Assembly: GCF_963677005.1 (NCBI RefSeq)
Contig: NZ_OY781616.1
Location: 3,047,001-3,111,000, forward strand
DNA length: 64,000 nucleotides
Direction of reading: 5' to 3'
DNA from: Maridesulfovibrio sp.
GTDB taxonomy: Bacteria; Desulfobacterota; Desulfovibrionia; Desulfovibrionales; Desulfovibrionaceae
Below are positions 7,981 through 15,352 of this stretch, piece by piece (the stretch's first letter is position 1; each line of letters starts with the position of its first letter). Position numbers and translations under genes: made by a program. The notes beneath the pieces were generated by a model, which worked only from the letters and a program-made list of their open reading frames with translations, made no database searches and was not told the DNA's origin.

Positions 7981-8856
7981 TTATCCATTCATTTTTTCAA
8001 AAACCTTGTACAAAGCCTGAGTACCGAGTTCCTCGTGGCCCATAGCCATGGCGGCTACATAGAACTGGTTTACCAGTGCAAGACCGGGCAGTGCGAGATT
8101 CATGCGTCTTGCCTCGCTGAGGGCGATACCCATATCTTTGACAAAATGCTTGATAAAAAATCCGGGATTGAAATCTCCATCGGCAATACGTCTACCGAGA
8201 TTGTTGATGGACCACGAACCGGCTGCGCCGGAGCCGATCACATCAATGACCTCGTTAAGGTCCATGCCCGCCTTGTAGGCGTAAAAAAGGGATTCGACCA
8301 CGCCGATCATGGTTCCGGCAATCAGAATCTGGTTGCACATCTTGGTGTGCTGTCCGGCACCGGCCGCCCCCATAAGCCGGACATTTGATCCCATCACGTC
8401 AAAGAGATCCTTTACCTCGTCAAAAGTTTCCTGCCTGCCGCCGACCATGATTGCCAGAGTGGCATTGCGGGCTCCGAGATCACCCCCTGAAACAGGGGCG
8501 TCCAGAGCGCCGACACCCTTGGCGGCTGCCGCTTCGGCAATACGTTCGGCAAGGGCCGGTTCAGAGGTGGTCATATCCACTATTATTTTTCCGGGGCAGA
8601 CATTATTGAGCACCCCGTTTTCGCCGAGAATGGTTTCTTCAACATCCACGGGATAGCCGACAATGCTGAAAATAATATCCGCGTTGGCGGCCACATCAGC
8701 AGGGGAGTCGCACCAGTGCGCTCCGGCAGCTATAAGCTGGTCGGCTTTTGACTTGGTTCTGTTGTAGACATACGCTTCGTTTCCGGCCTTGATCAGGTGC
8801 ATGCACATTGATCCGCCCATAACTCCGGTGCCGATCCAACCTATTTTTCTGCTCAT
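7981..8856 (-). CDS. NAD(P)-dependent beta-hydroxyacid dehydrogenase (HIBADH/tartronate semialdehyde reductase family)
   Basis: The 291-residue protein belongs to the 3-hydroxyisobutyrate/6-phosphogluconate dehydrogenase superfamily. It has the Rossmann motif IGWIGTGVMGGSM (residues 5-17), the substrate-binding DAPVSGGDLGA near residue 119, and the catalytic lysine in GAGQHTKMCNQIL near residue 170. The C-terminal domain is all-helical. Following R18-like positions (YNRTKSKADQL) suggests NADP preference through the Asn-Arg-Thr turn, but this is only a hint. Likely substrates are small hydroxy acids or semialdehydes such as tartronate, glyoxylate or succinic semialdehyde. It is followed by a strong terminator and forms a single-gene unit. 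Confidence 0.88.
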   Translation of the reverse strand: MSRKIGWIGTGVMGGSMCMHLIKAGNEAYVYNRTKSKADQLIAAGAHWCDSPADVAANADIIFSIVGYPVDVEETILGENGVLNNVCPGKIIVDMTTSEPALAERIAEAAAAKGVGALDAPVSGGDLGARNATLAIMVGGRQETFDEVKDLFDVMGSNVRLMGAAGAGQHTKMCNQILIAGTMIGVVESLFYAYKAGMDLNEVIDVIGSGAAGSWSINNLGRRIADGDFNPGFFIKHFVKDMGIALSEARRMNLALPGLALVNQFYVAAMAMGHEELGTQALYKVFEKMNG

Positions 8857-8953
8857 TTTTTATATCCTCGATTTGCACAACTGTTCTGATGAATATCCGA
8901 TCCGGCCAAATTCATAGCACGGGGGTAGATGAAAGAAAACATACGGCCAGCCC

Positions 8954-9544
8954 CTATTTGTAGAGGGCATAGACTGTTGCCCCGAGCATGAGCACAACCA
9001 TGGAAGTGTTCACCGTGTAACGCAGTTTCGGGCTTTGCAGCACCTTGAGTATGGACTCCCCGGCAATACACCACAGGGAGTGAAACAAGGTGGCACCGCA
9101 TGTAAAACAACCCACGAAAATAATCATATCGGTTACGCTGGGAGCATGCACACCGACAAATTGCGAAAAAGCCGAAACGGTCATGGCATAGTGTTTCGGG
9201 TTCAGGGGGTGCAGCATCAGCCCCTCGTAAAACCTGAAGGACTTACGCTTGCTCCCTGTTTCAGCATTCATACCCAGAACCTTCCAGGCCAGGTACAGGA
9301 TATACACCAGTCCAAGTATTTTGAGGACCGCAGCAATCCGCGGAGAAGCCATGAACAACTCGGCCAGACCTATAACCGAAAGTATATCCATCACCGTCCC
9401 GCCGACCACAATACCGGAAAGGAAAGGTATGGAACGCCGGAAACCGACTGCCTGCCCCAAAGCCATAGAGGCAAGATTTCCCGGTCCGGGAGTTCCGGTC
9501 ATCACTATCACGAATATCAGGAATGCCCAAAAATTTTCCTGCAT
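8954..9544 (-). CDS. LysE-family amino-acid exporter
   Basis: This 196-residue membrane protein has six hydrophobic segments and the family signature near the N-terminus (VIVMTGTPGPGNLASMALGQAVGFRRSIPFLSGIVVG). LysE/RhtB proteins export amino acids or related small molecules by proton exchange across the inner membrane. MLHPLNPKHYAMT near residue 111 is the second conserved loop (NPK). The gene is divergent from a MocR/GntR-type regulator, with four direct-repeat operator candidates between them, so regulation by that protein is likely. The substrate cannot be read from the sequence. Confidence 0.88.
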   Translation of the reverse strand: MQENFWAFLIFVIVMTGTPGPGNLASMALGQAVGFRRSIPFLSGIVVGGTVMDILSVIGLAELFMASPRIAAVLKILGLVYILYLAWKVLGMNAETGSKRKSFRFYEGLMLHPLNPKHYAMTVSAFSQFVGVHAPSVTDMIIFVGCFTCGATLFHSLWCIAGESILKVLQSPKLRYTVNTSMVVLMLGATVYALYK

Positions 9545-9619
9545 TGTATTTTCTCCTCGAAAAAAACTCCGCCTGCTGACGAAATAGAAATTAACACTTC
9601 AAACTCCGGAACATGAATA

Positions 9620-9694
9620 ATTGTATGCATACGCTTGCTAGATTGTATCCATATTCTTGACATTGTATGCAGTCAATGGAATTATTGTGTGCAT
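9620..9694. promoter_or_regulatory. Four phased direct repeats, candidate MocR operators, with promoter
   Basis: Four 11-bp repeats of ATTGTrTsCAk lie at 9620-9630 (ATTGTATGCAT), 9642-9652 (ATTGTATCCAT), 9662-9672 (ATTGTATGCAG) and 9684-9694 (ATTGTGTGCAT). Start-to-start spacings of 22, 20 and 22 bp place them on one face of the helix. A promoter for the plus-strand regulator overlaps them: TTGACA (9657-9662), 17-bp spacer, AATTAT (9680-9685). The last repeat covers the regulator's ATG. Known MocR proteins (GabR, PdxR, TauR) bind direct repeats in the same divergent setting. Confidence 0.75.
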
Positions 9695-11054
9695 GACAAA
9701 ATGGACACCAGAACTGGAAAAGACCGGAAGACCTAAGTTCAGGCTGCTGGCCGATGCAATTGAACGCGATGTGTATGCCGGAACGCTCAATCCCGGAGAC
9801 AGACTGCCGACACATCGTGATTTGGCTGATGATCTGAAAATGAATGTGAGCACCATAACCAGGGGATATGCCGAAGCGGAGAAGCGGGGACTTGTCTGCA
9901 GCACCGTGGGCAGGGGAACGTTCATTGCCCCGGACGCGACCACATCAACCCCCATGGTCTCTTTTGAGCCGCACGCCAGAGGCATGATAGAGATGGGACT
10001 GGTCAATACATTCTACGACCTTGATCCGGACCTGAATGAAGCCATGCAACGCCTTACCCGGCGGCGCAATCTCAATACCTTCCTGCGCTACACGGACCCG
10101 CAGGGTCTGCCCGAACACAGGGAGACCGGGGCGGAGTGGATAGGGCGATACGGCATGGAAGTGGAACCGGACGATGTCCTGATCTGCTCCGGTGCACAGC
10201 ACGCTCTTTCCTGCTGCCTCGGCTCGCTTTTCCGGGCAGGGGACAGAATTGCCGCGGACAGCCTGACCTATCCGGGCATGAAAACGCTTGCCTCCATGCT
10301 CGGCATAAAATTGATACCGGTCCAGATGGACGAACAGGGAATGATACCGGAAGCACTGGACACCGCATGCCGCAGGGGAAAGATCAACGGAATCTACCTG
10401 ATGCCGGGGGTCCAGAATCCGACCACTGCCTGCATGTCTCTGCAACGCCGGATAGAGATAGCACATACGGCAGGAATACACGGCCTTACCTTGATAGAAG
10501 ACGATGCCTACGCCCTTACAAAGGAAAACGTGCTTCCTCCTGTATCCTCTTTCCTGCGCGAATCCAGCGTACACATAGCCGGAGTTTCCAAGACAGTGGC
10601 GGTCGGGTTGCGTGTGGCTTTCATGTCGGCAAAAGGAGAAATGAAGAAGCAGCTTGCGTACGCGATTCTGAATTCCATCTGGGTGACACCGCCGATTAAT
10701 GCGGAACTGATCTGCAACTGGATCAAGGACGGAACAGCGCAGAAAACAATGCTCCTCAAACGCGCAGCCGCACGGGAGCGGTTTGCGGCAGTCCGCGACA
10801 TGACCGAGAACATGGAACTCTGCGGCAATCCGGACGGTTTTTTCGCATGGCTGAAGCTGCCTGAACCGTGGCGTGGAAATATGCTTGAAAGAAGAGCCCG
10901 CGAAGCCGGAATCAATATTTTTGCGGCGGAAAAATTTGCTGTGGGAGACTGTCCGGTCCCCCCGATGATAAGATTGTCCCTGAGCGGTCCACGGGACATT
11001 ACACAACTCCGGCAGGGACTGGAACGCTTGAAAAATATCATTGAAAATCAATGA
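9693..11054 (+). CDS. MocR/GntR-type regulator with aminotransferase-like domain
   Basis: The 453-residue protein joins an N-terminal GntR winged helix (RDVYAGTLNPGDRLPTHRDLADDLKMNVSTITRGYAEAEKRGLV) to a C-terminal fold-type I aminotransferase domain. The second domain keeps GAQHALSC, MPGVQNPTTACMS, LIEDDAYALT and AGVSKTVAVGLRVAFM with a PLP-binding lysine. Such proteins sense PLP or PLP-amino-acid adducts. Start choice: ATG at 9693 is preferred over an in-frame TTG at 9657, which lies in the operator array and promoter. No Shine-Dalgarno sequence precedes the ATG, and the predicted transcription start is at about 9692, so the mRNA may be leaderless. The likely target is the divergent LysE exporter gene, plus itself. 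Confidence 0.9.
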   Translation: MTKWTPELEKTGRPKFRLLADAIERDVYAGTLNPGDRLPTHRDLADDLKMNVSTITRGYAEAEKRGLVCSTVGRGTFIAPDATTSTPMVSFEPHARGMIEMGLVNTFYDLDPDLNEAMQRLTRRRNLNTFLRYTDPQGLPEHRETGAEWIGRYGMEVEPDDVLICSGAQHALSCCLGSLFRAGDRIAADSLTYPGMKTLASMLGIKLIPVQMDEQGMIPEALDTACRRGKINGIYLMPGVQNPTTACMSLQRRIEIAHTAGIHGLTLIEDDAYALTKENVLPPVSSFLRESSVHIAGVSKTVAVGLRVAFMSAKGEMKKQLAYAILNSIWVTPPINAELICNWIKDGTAQKTMLLKRAAARERFAAVRDMTENMELCGNPDGFFAWLKLPEPWRGNMLERRAREAGINIFAAEKFAVGDCPVPPMIRLSLSGPRDITQLRQGLERLKNIIENQ

Positions 11055-11215
11055 CGACCCGGTTCAAACAGACATCATCTCAGCTGAAGTACTGCCGAGT
11101 GAAGTCCGCAGCAGGGAAACAACCGCAGAAGCCGCTCAAAAACATTGAAAAACTTGCGGCAATCACTTCAAGGGGTTAATCTTGTCAAATCATCACGATT
11201 CCAGCGGAGGCTCAT

Positions 11216-11734
11216 ATGAAAAAATTCTTCTGTACACTTGTTATGCTGCTGGTCTGCGCAACCATGGCCAGAGCCGGACAGGACGGTTTTGCAGGCAGTG
11301 CCGATGAAATACTGAATATGCTCACCGGTGACAGCGGCAGGGTTTATCTGAAAATAGAATTCAGCGTGAACTCCGCAAAAATAAGCCCGAAAGCAATCCC
11401 GGTGGTAAATGCTCTTGGACAGGCCTTAACTTCCGGGGCTGCATCAGCGATGAAGGTGAAACTTGTCGGCCATACCGATTCCGCAGGTAAAAGTGCATAC
11501 AACCGTAAGCTCAGCCTTGAAAGAGCCACTGCTGTGAAGCAATACCTGACCGGGCACTTCAAGATCGATTCCTCCAGAATATCCGTTGAGGGTATGGGGG
11601 AAGACAGGCCCATAGCTTCCAACGACACGCCTATCGGCCGCGCGTCCAACCGCAGGGTGGAAGTAATAAACATGGGTTCGGAACAACCGGAAAACACATC
11701 TATACCGGAAGTAGGCAAGGGACTTTTCCAATAG
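11216..11734 (+). CDS. OmpA-family envelope protein (peptidoglycan-binding domain)
   Basis: The 172-residue protein begins with a Sec signal peptide (MKKFFCTLVMLLVCATMARA) followed by a short linker and a C-terminal OmpA-like domain. Typical segments are IEFSVNSAKISPKAIPVVNALGQAL, VKLVGHTDSAGKSAYNRKLSLERA and VEGMGEDRPIASNDTPIGRASNRRVEV. The conserved Asp and Arg of this domain contact diaminopimelate in peptidoglycan. There is no lipobox and no beta-barrel, so it is probably periplasmic and bound to the cell wall. GGAGG lies 6 nt before the ATG. It follows the MocR gene by 161 bp and precedes a TetR gene by 71 bp; no functional link is evident. Confidence 0.88.
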   Translation: MKKFFCTLVMLLVCATMARAGQDGFAGSADEILNMLTGDSGRVYLKIEFSVNSAKISPKAIPVVNALGQALTSGAASAMKVKLVGHTDSAGKSAYNRKLSLERATAVKQYLTGHFKIDSSRISVEGMGEDRPIASNDTPIGRASNRRVEVINMGSEQPENTSIPEVGKGLFQ

Positions 11735-11769
11735 CTCCGGCCGGGGAGGCTGGATCTGTAATCCGTTTA

Positions 11770-11798
11770 TTGACTTCAACTAATCAATTGATTAAAAT
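11770..11798 (+). promoter_or_regulatory. Promoter with embedded palindromic operator for the TetR gene
   Basis: TTGACT (11770-11775) and TAAAAT (11793-11798) are separated by exactly 17 bp. The spacer holds the perfect 14-bp palindrome TAATCAATTGATTA (11781-11794), which overlaps the -10 box. This is a textbook position for TetR autorepression. The expected transcription start is at about 11805, one base before the ATG. Confidence 0.75.
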
Positions 11799-11805
11799 AT
11801 TCTGC

Positions 11806-12387
11806 ATGACAAAACGAGAAAAAATATTCGAAGCAGGCGCAAAACTTTTTGCCGAGCATTCATACAACTCAGTGGGGATAAGGGACATCGCAAGGGAAGC
11901 AGATGTGAACAGCGCAATGCTTTCGTACTATTTCGGGGGCAAGGCAGGCCTTCTCAAGGAAATTTTCGCCTGCTTCGCACAGAGGGTGATAAATATCGTC
12001 CAGAAATCAATGAATGATTCTTCCGACCACCACGACCTTGTAGACAAATCAGTGGACAGCTTCCTCACAGACGCCCGTGAAAACCGCAACATCTACCTCG
12101 TAGGTCTGCGGGAACTGAACCATGACAGCCCGGAGCTTCAAAAACAAAGAGAAAATCTCTACAACACCTGCTGCGTTTATTTCTCCGAATTTCTGACCCG
12201 GTGCGGAGCAAACCCGAACAAATCTGAAGAAGTCAAATTCATCTCGTTCACCGCAGTTCTCGGTACAGTCTTTTCAGACTATCTGCTCGGCGGGGGCACA
12301 TACATAGATAATGACGAACTGTTCACAACCTATCGCGACGTGGTGGCCGAAATTCTGAAGCACGGAAGCCCGGCACTGTGGGTGTAG
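11806..12387 (+). CDS. TetR-family transcriptional regulator
   Basis: The 193-residue protein starts MTKREKIFEAGAKLFAEHSYNSVGIRDIAREADVNSAMLSYYFGGKAGLLKEIF, a typical TetR helix-turn-helix with the YYFGGKAGLL tail. The C-terminal ligand domain is helical and matches no single subfamily I can name. An in-frame TTG at 11770 is rejected as start because it lies in the -35 box. The ATG at 11806 has no Shine-Dalgarno sequence and coincides with the predicted transcription start, so the message is probably leaderless. The next gene downstream is convergent, so the regulator probably controls itself and targets elsewhere. Confidence 0.88.
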   Translation: MTKREKIFEAGAKLFAEHSYNSVGIRDIAREADVNSAMLSYYFGGKAGLLKEIFACFAQRVINIVQKSMNDSSDHHDLVDKSVDSFLTDARENRNIYLVGLRELNHDSPELQKQRENLYNTCCVYFSEFLTRCGANPNKSEEVKFISFTAVLGTVFSDYLLGGGTYIDNDELFTTYRDVVAEILKHGSPALWV

Positions 12388-12438
12388 CCGGAAATAGGGC
12401 TGAGCTCTGCTGAGAGCATCTGAAAAAATCGAGACAGA

Positions 12439-15312
12439 CTACCAACTTACAGGAAGACGTACCGTCTTCTTTTCCTTGTTTGTGAAAAGCACATAACCGT
12501 TTGCACGGCCGAAAAGATATACATCTCTGGTCACGGCCACGTCCTGTGTGCAGTATTCGCTTATCAGGTCAAGACGTCCTTCTTTCCACCATTCAAGGGC
12601 CTGAAGCCCGTCCGCGCTCTTGGCCGAATCAAGGGTTGCCTGAGCGATATTATCCAGCTTCAGCCGGTAGCCGAGCCGCTCATGAACGCTTTTCAGCAGG
12701 TCAAGGGTAGGCAGCGACCTGTAATTGAATGCATGTACTCCTGAAAGGACCTTGTAGTCGAACCGCTCTATGTTGAACCCGATGATCAGATCCAGTTTCC
12801 GCAGCCGCTCGATCATTTCAGGAATCTGTTCCTGCTCATAGCGGAAGAATTCGTCAGCCACAGAATCATAGAGAACTGCTATGGAAATGCCCATGCGCTC
12901 GGCCTTGTTCCATCCGCCGACTTCCTGAGCGGAACGGCGGGTCTCCACGTCCAGCACCCCGAATGATTCCGGGCCGGATTTCTTTTCCGTCTTCACTTCC
13001 TCACCGAAAGGTACCAGTTCCATGGATAAATCCTCTATTTTTTCAGGCGGCTTACCATTAATCATGTTTTCAAGCACGAATATGGCGGCCGCCTTGTCTA
13101 TGGGCCTGTTACCTGAACCGCATTTCGGAGAATGCACGCAAGTGGGACAGCCAAGCTCGCATTCGCAGTCCACGATAACCTGAAGGGTACGTTCCAGAAG
13201 TTCCTGAGCCTGCTCGAAGGCCTGCATGGTCAGTCCCGCACCTCCGGGCATCCCATCATAAATGAACACGGCCGGTCCGTCGATCTGTTCATGCATGGGT
13301 GTGGAGATGCCGCCGAGGTCATTGCGGTCCGTGAGCACAAGAAGAGGCAGTATGCCTATCGCAGCATGTTCCACGGCATGTATTCCGCCCATGAAATGCA
13401 CGAATTCATCTTCGGCCCGGCGCTTTATCTCCGGTGAAATCTCCATCCACAACCCTTGCGTTTCGAAAACAACCGGGGGCAGATCAAGCGGAACTATGCC
13501 CAGCAGCTTTCCGCCCTTTACCGCGCGCTTTTCATATCCGGTGACCTGCTCGGTAACCTTGAGCCGTCCGAAACGCATCACGGTTCCGAAAACCTTTTTG
13601 CGCGCATAAACTTCCAGAATTTCCGTGGACTTGTTTTTGCGCGCCCGTGTGTAATAGCCGACCCGTTCCCTGGAAGCCCGTACCTTGCGCTCTGCGAGGT
13701 CCAGTTCGGTTATCCGGTAGGTGGAACCGCGGTGGATATAGACCGCGCCTTCATGGGCCTCGGAATAGGCCCGCACCTCGTCTATGGTCCCGATGACCGC
13801 ACCGCCGGAGATGTCTTCAATGTGCATGGTCGATCCGGCACCGCGCAGGGAAACGTCCCGATGCGGCCTCTTGCGTTTGGAGTATATTTCATCCCCGCGC
13901 CTGTTGCGCAGCAGAACGCCTTTTTCAACCAACTGCATGACCGTATCCTTTATCCGCTCATCCCTGAGCAGGAAATCGTCATCGCGCAGGGTAAGCTCGG
14001 ATGCGGCACAGATCAGATGCCTCTCCATGATTACCGGGTTGTAGGGGTTAAGCACGGCATTTTCCGGAGGACGGGAAAAAAAATCGTCCGGGTGGCGCAT
14101 GAAATACTGATCGAGGGCGTCCTCCTGTCCGATGAGAATGACTGCCGATTCCTGCCTGCTGCGCCCGACCCTGCCTCCACGCTGCATGGTGGCCATGACC
14201 GATCCGGGATATCCTGCCATGATGCATAGGTCGAGGCCACCGATGTCTATGCCCAGTTCAAGGGCACTGGTGGATATCACCGCCAGCAGTTCGCCGGAAG
14301 ACATCTTTCGCTCAATTTCCCGCCGTTCCTCAGGCAAAAATCCGGCCCGATAAGCGCTGATGCGGTCCTTGTACTTTCCGGCCTTTTCGTTGACCCACAT
14401 GGCTATCAGCTCGGTCATCTTTCGCGACTGGGTATAGACAATGGTCCGCAAATCTCTTGCGAGAGCGGCCTTAAGAAGCTGAATTACCGCGCTGTAAGGG
14501 GAAGCTACGGGATTGAAAAATATGAAATTGCGCTTTCCCGAAGCCGCGCCGCTTTCGGTTATTTCCCCTACATCCTGTCCGGTCAGGTCCCGGCACAGGG
14601 CGGAAGGGTTGCCCACTGTGGCAGAAGAAAAGACAAATGAAGGATTCGCGCCGTAATAATTGCAGATGCGCAGAAGCCTGCGGAAGACCATGGCCATATG
14701 CGAGCCCATGACCCCGCGGTAGGTATGGACCTCGTCCACGACAATATGGGTCAGACCGGCAATAAACGGTGCCCATTTTTCATGGAACGGAAGAATGGAA
14801 AGATGCAGCATTTCCGGATTTGTCATGATCACGGAAGGAGGGGTATCGCGTATTTTCCTGCGTCTGTAAGGCGAGGTGTCCCCGTCGTATATGGCTGCCT
14901 GAGGCCGGATGTTTTCCGGAAGCAACGCGGCCATTTCGGTAAATGTCTTAAGCTGGTCCTGAGCAAGCGCCTTGAGGGGAAAAAGATAGAGAGCGTGGGA
15001 ATCCGGATCGCGCAACCCCTGTTCGAGAACGGGGATGTTGTATGTAAGGGTCTTGCCGCTTGCCGTGGGTGTGGCAACCACCACGTTGCGCCCGGCTCTG
15101 GCGTAATCCACGGCCAGAGCCTGATGGGAAAAAAGCCGATCTATATCCCTTAAGCCGAGCATGTTCTCTATGGAAGGCGGAAATTTTCTGCGCGGATCTC
15201 CGAAGGAGGCCTCCTGCCCTTCAACAATCCGGTGATGGGCGACCTGATCCCCCATTACAGGCGAGGAAAGAAGGGAAGCGACATACTCCCTTATATTATC
15301 ATCATGATTCAA
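12439..15312 (-). CDS. MrfA-type DEVH helicase fused to an MrfB-like DEDDy exonuclease
   Basis: This 957-residue protein has a superfamily 2 helicase core: Walker A TPTASGKT (81-88), DEVH box in HIVVDEVHTYRGV, SATVGNP, and motif VI-like QRGGRVGR. It then has a DUF1998-type region with a four-cysteine cluster (CECELGCPTCVHSPKCG). From about residue 784 follows a ribonuclease H-like 3'-5' exonuclease domain with D788 and E790 in LDVET, D852 in NIERFD, and Y920-x3-D924 in EYCTQDV, the DEDDy pattern. In Bacillus the helicase (MrfA/YprA) and exonuclease (MrfB/YprB) are separate proteins acting in repair of mitomycin-type DNA damage. The fusion implies the same two-step activity in one chain; that function is inferred from the families. 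Confidence 0.88.
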   Translation of the reverse strand: MNHDDNIREYVASLLSSPVMGDQVAHHRIVEGQEASFGDPRRKFPPSIENMLGLRDIDRLFSHQALAVDYARAGRNVVVATPTASGKTLTYNIPVLEQGLRDPDSHALYLFPLKALAQDQLKTFTEMAALLPENIRPQAAIYDGDTSPYRRRKIRDTPPSVIMTNPEMLHLSILPFHEKWAPFIAGLTHIVVDEVHTYRGVMGSHMAMVFRRLLRICNYYGANPSFVFSSATVGNPSALCRDLTGQDVGEITESGAASGKRNFIFFNPVASPYSAVIQLLKAALARDLRTIVYTQSRKMTELIAMWVNEKAGKYKDRISAYRAGFLPEERREIERKMSSGELLAVISTSALELGIDIGGLDLCIMAGYPGSVMATMQRGGRVGRSRQESAVILIGQEDALDQYFMRHPDDFFSRPPENAVLNPYNPVIMERHLICAASELTLRDDDFLLRDERIKDTVMQLVEKGVLLRNRRGDEIYSKRKRPHRDVSLRGAGSTMHIEDISGGAVIGTIDEVRAYSEAHEGAVYIHRGSTYRITELDLAERKVRASRERVGYYTRARKNKSTEILEVYARKKVFGTVMRFGRLKVTEQVTGYEKRAVKGGKLLGIVPLDLPPVVFETQGLWMEISPEIKRRAEDEFVHFMGGIHAVEHAAIGILPLLVLTDRNDLGGISTPMHEQIDGPAVFIYDGMPGGAGLTMQAFEQAQELLERTLQVIVDCECELGCPTCVHSPKCGSGNRPIDKAAAIFVLENMINGKPPEKIEDLSMELVPFGEEVKTEKKSGPESFGVLDVETRRSAQEVGGWNKAERMGISIAVLYDSVADEFFRYEQEQIPEMIERLRKLDLIIGFNIERFDYKVLSGVHAFNYRSLPTLDLLKSVHERLGYRLKLDNIAQATLDSAKSADGLQALEWWKEGRLDLISEYCTQDVAVTRDVYLFGRANGYVLFTNKEKKTVRLPVSW

Positions 15313-15352
15313 AGTAGGATCCTATTCACAAATTCGAAAACAACCGCCGGAA

